Shown in pieces: positions 15,009 through 16,108 of a stretch of DNA of 16,108 nucleotides (its first letter is position 1; the number at the start of each line of letters is the position of its first letter). The DNA is from Glaesserella sp041817755 (GTDB lineage Bacteria > Pseudomonadota > Gammaproteobacteria > Enterobacterales > Pasteurellaceae). Location: positions 1 to 16,108 of the forward strand of contig NZ_JBGYBX010000062.1 in NCBI RefSeq assembly GCF_041817755.1, written 5' to 3'. The notes below the pieces were generated by a model. The model worked only from the letters and a program-made list of their open reading frames with translations, ran no database searches and was not told where the DNA came from. The position numbers and the translations under genes were made by a program.

Positions 15009-15108
15009 TTTTTGAAACGCCATTTGCAAAAAAGATCGCTAAAACGACCGCTTGATTGGTAGAATGAAGTGGTTAGATTACTCGAATTTTTCTCAAAAGG
15101 AGTCAATT

Positions 15109-15876
15109 ATGTCAGAAGTATTTCATCTTGGCTTAACCAAAGCAATGTTAAAAGGCGCAAAAGTCGCTATCGTTCCAGGAGATCCAGCTCGTAGTGAGCG
15201 TATTGCAGCAAAAATGGATAACCCAGAGTTCTTAGCTTCAACCCGTGAATTTACATCGTGGTTAGGCTATGTAGGCGGTCAGCCAATCGTGGTTTGTTCA
15301 ACAGGTATTGGCGGACCATCGGTTTCTATCTGTGTTGAAGAACTTGCTCAATTAGGCGTGCGTACTTTCTTGCGTATTGGTACAACAGGGGCAATCCAAC
15401 CGCATATCAATGTAGGTGATGTGTTGGTGACGACAGGTGCAGTACGTTTAGACGGTGCAAGTCGCCATTTTGCACCATTAGAATATCCAGCGGTGGCGGA
15501 TTTCCGTTGTACGAATGAGCTTTATGCGGCAGCGAAAAATCAAGGGATTGAACCTTACGTTGGTATTACTGCGTCATCTGATACCTTCTACCCAGGTCAA
15601 GAACGTTACGATACATTCACAGGTAAAATCTACCGCCATTTCCAAGGCTCATTAAAACAATGGCAAGACTTGAACGTGATGAACTTTGAAATGGAATCAG
15701 GCACTTTATTTACAATGTGCTCTACATTAGGCTTACGTTCAGGCATGGTGTCAGGCGTGATCGTAAACCGCACTCAGCAAGAGATCCCAAACGAAGCAAC
15801 CATTAAAGGCACTGAAGATCGTGCAGTTTCCGTAGTGGTAGAAGCCGCGGGTAAATTGGCTCAAGATTATAAATAA
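15109..15876 (+). CDS. udp: uridine phosphorylase
   Basis: Cytoplasmic nucleoside salvage enzyme: uridine plus phosphate to uracil and ribose-1-phosphate. The 255-aa protein has the NP-I phosphorylase features GDPARSERIA (Gly24, Arg28: phosphate), Arg46, STGIGGPS, RIGTTGAI (Arg89, Thr92), PGQERYD (Gln164, Arg166: uracil) and FEMESG (Glu194-Met195-Glu196: ribose); numbering is offset by two from E. coli Udp (253 aa). ATG at 15109 is preceded by AAAAGGAGT; the open frame back to 15052 lacks such a site. Codon choice (many CCA, GCA, GGT) differs from asnC and fits high expression. Confidence 0.98.
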   Translation: MSEVFHLGLTKAMLKGAKVAIVPGDPARSERIAAKMDNPEFLASTREFTSWLGYVGGQPIVVCSTGIGGPSVSICVEELAQLGVRTFLRIGTTGAIQPHINVGDVLVTTGAVRLDGASRHFAPLEYPAVADFRCTNELYAAAKNQGIEPYVGITASSDTFYPGQERYDTFTGKIYRHFQGSLKQWQDLNVMNFEMESGTLFTMCSTLGLRSGMVSGVIVNRTQQEIPNEATIKGTEDRAVSVVVEAAGKLAQDYK

Positions 15877-15891
15877 GTCGATCTCGTTTAC

Positions 15892-15927
15892 AAAAACCGA
15901 ATAGTTTAACGACTATTCGGTTTTTTT
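15892..15927 (+). terminator. udp terminator
   Basis: AAAAACCGAATAGT (15892-15905) pairs perfectly with ACTATTCGGTTTTT (15912-15925), with a 6-nt loop and a T7 run (15921-15927). It starts 16 bases after the udp stop and is nearly symmetric, so it may also stop transcription from the right. Confidence 0.92.
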
Positions 15928-15939
15928 ATATCTGTAACT

Positions 15940-16108
15940 TTGAATAAAGCCCCTTATTCGAAGATCGAGCCACCGTTTGATATTCCTGAGAGTTGGGTTT
16001 GGGTGAAGCTTGGTGAATTAGGTGAAATTATTGGCGGTCGTACACCTAAATCCACCGATATTGATATTTGGCAAAACGTTACTATTCCTTGGGTTACCTC
16101 AGCAGATA
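15940..16108 (+). CDS. type I restriction-modification specificity (HsdS) segment, 5'-shortened and cut by the window end
   Basis: The open frame reads PPFDIPESWVWVKLGELGEI, then IGGRTPKSTDIDIW and TIPWVTSAD, the entry into a Methylase_S target recognition domain that reads half of a bipartite DNA site. In full HsdS proteins of this type roughly 80-100 residues precede the IPESWVWV motif (family knowledge, from memory). Here only about 13 follow the sole possible start, TTG at 15940, and an in-frame stop lies at 15907. No ribosome site is visible, and the frame starts 12 bases after the udp terminator. It could be a truncated gene, a silent exchange cassette or a decayed copy. The 3' end is outside the window. 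Confidence 0.75.
   Translation, partial: MNKAPYSKIEPPFDIPESWVWVKLGELGEIIGGRTPKSTDIDIWQNVTIPWVTSAD

Noticed and set aside
14985..15019. CGTTTC/GAAACG hairpin after asnC as a terminator
   Set aside because: Only a 6-bp stem with a 23-nt loop and no U-tract.
15052..15108. Upstream TTG start for udp
   Set aside because: The AAAAGGAGT ribosome site sits before ATG 15109, and the resulting N-terminus matches the family.

Overview
This window looks like chromosomal DNA of a member of the Pasteurellaceae. The proteins are close to Enterobacteriaceae/Haemophilus-type orthologues. The DNA uptake signal is the Actinobacillus pleuropneumoniae-type core ACAAGCGGT: five exact copies outside rRNA plus several one-mismatch copies. 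I found no AAGTGCGGT, the Haemophilus influenzae-type core. This points to the clade of Actinobacillus, Mannheimia, Glaesserella and [Haemophilus] ducreyi; the partial 16S could settle the genus.

Left part (1-8466), all on the minus strand. The transcription order is rpoZ, spoT, recG, an unrecognised 346-aa protein, ubiC, murI, then an rRNA operon of which the 5' two thirds of 16S is inside the window. The rRNA leader has a strong promoter with an AT-rich upstream element, a boxB-like hairpin, a perfect boxA and a boxC. The block combines the RNA polymerase omega subunit, the ppGpp synthase/hydrolase, a branch-migration helicase, an entry enzyme of ubiquinone synthesis and a peptidoglycan precursor enzyme. 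The murI-16S junction matches the E. coli murI-rrnB order.

Middle part (8570-13238), an envelope stress cluster. An ECF sigma factor and a 62-aa zinc-binding (ZAS-type) anti-sigma factor are translationally coupled on the minus strand. Divergent from them are msrP and msrQ, which repair oxidised methionine in periplasmic proteins. A secreted BOF (YgiW-type) protein follows, with a CTTAAG-N5-GTTAAG direct repeat upstream that resembles QseB/PmrA boxes. Next is a lipid A phosphoethanolamine transferase of the EptA family. Its N-terminal helix is encoded in frame, but no standard start codon precedes it; an ATA sits where the ATG should be.

Right part (13239-16108). asnA (minus) and its regulator asnC (plus) are divergent around an AT-rich control region containing an 18-bp perfect palindrome. 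udp (uridine phosphorylase) follows, with a strong terminator. Immediately after it begins a type I restriction specificity (HsdS) reading frame that lacks the usual N-terminal segment and runs off the window.

The points most worth following up are the sigma/anti-sigma pair facing msrPQ, the candidate response-regulator box before the BOF gene, the ATA start and GC mosaic of eptA, and the shortened hsdS. No CRISPR array, tRNA, insertion sequence or wholly new system could be supported.
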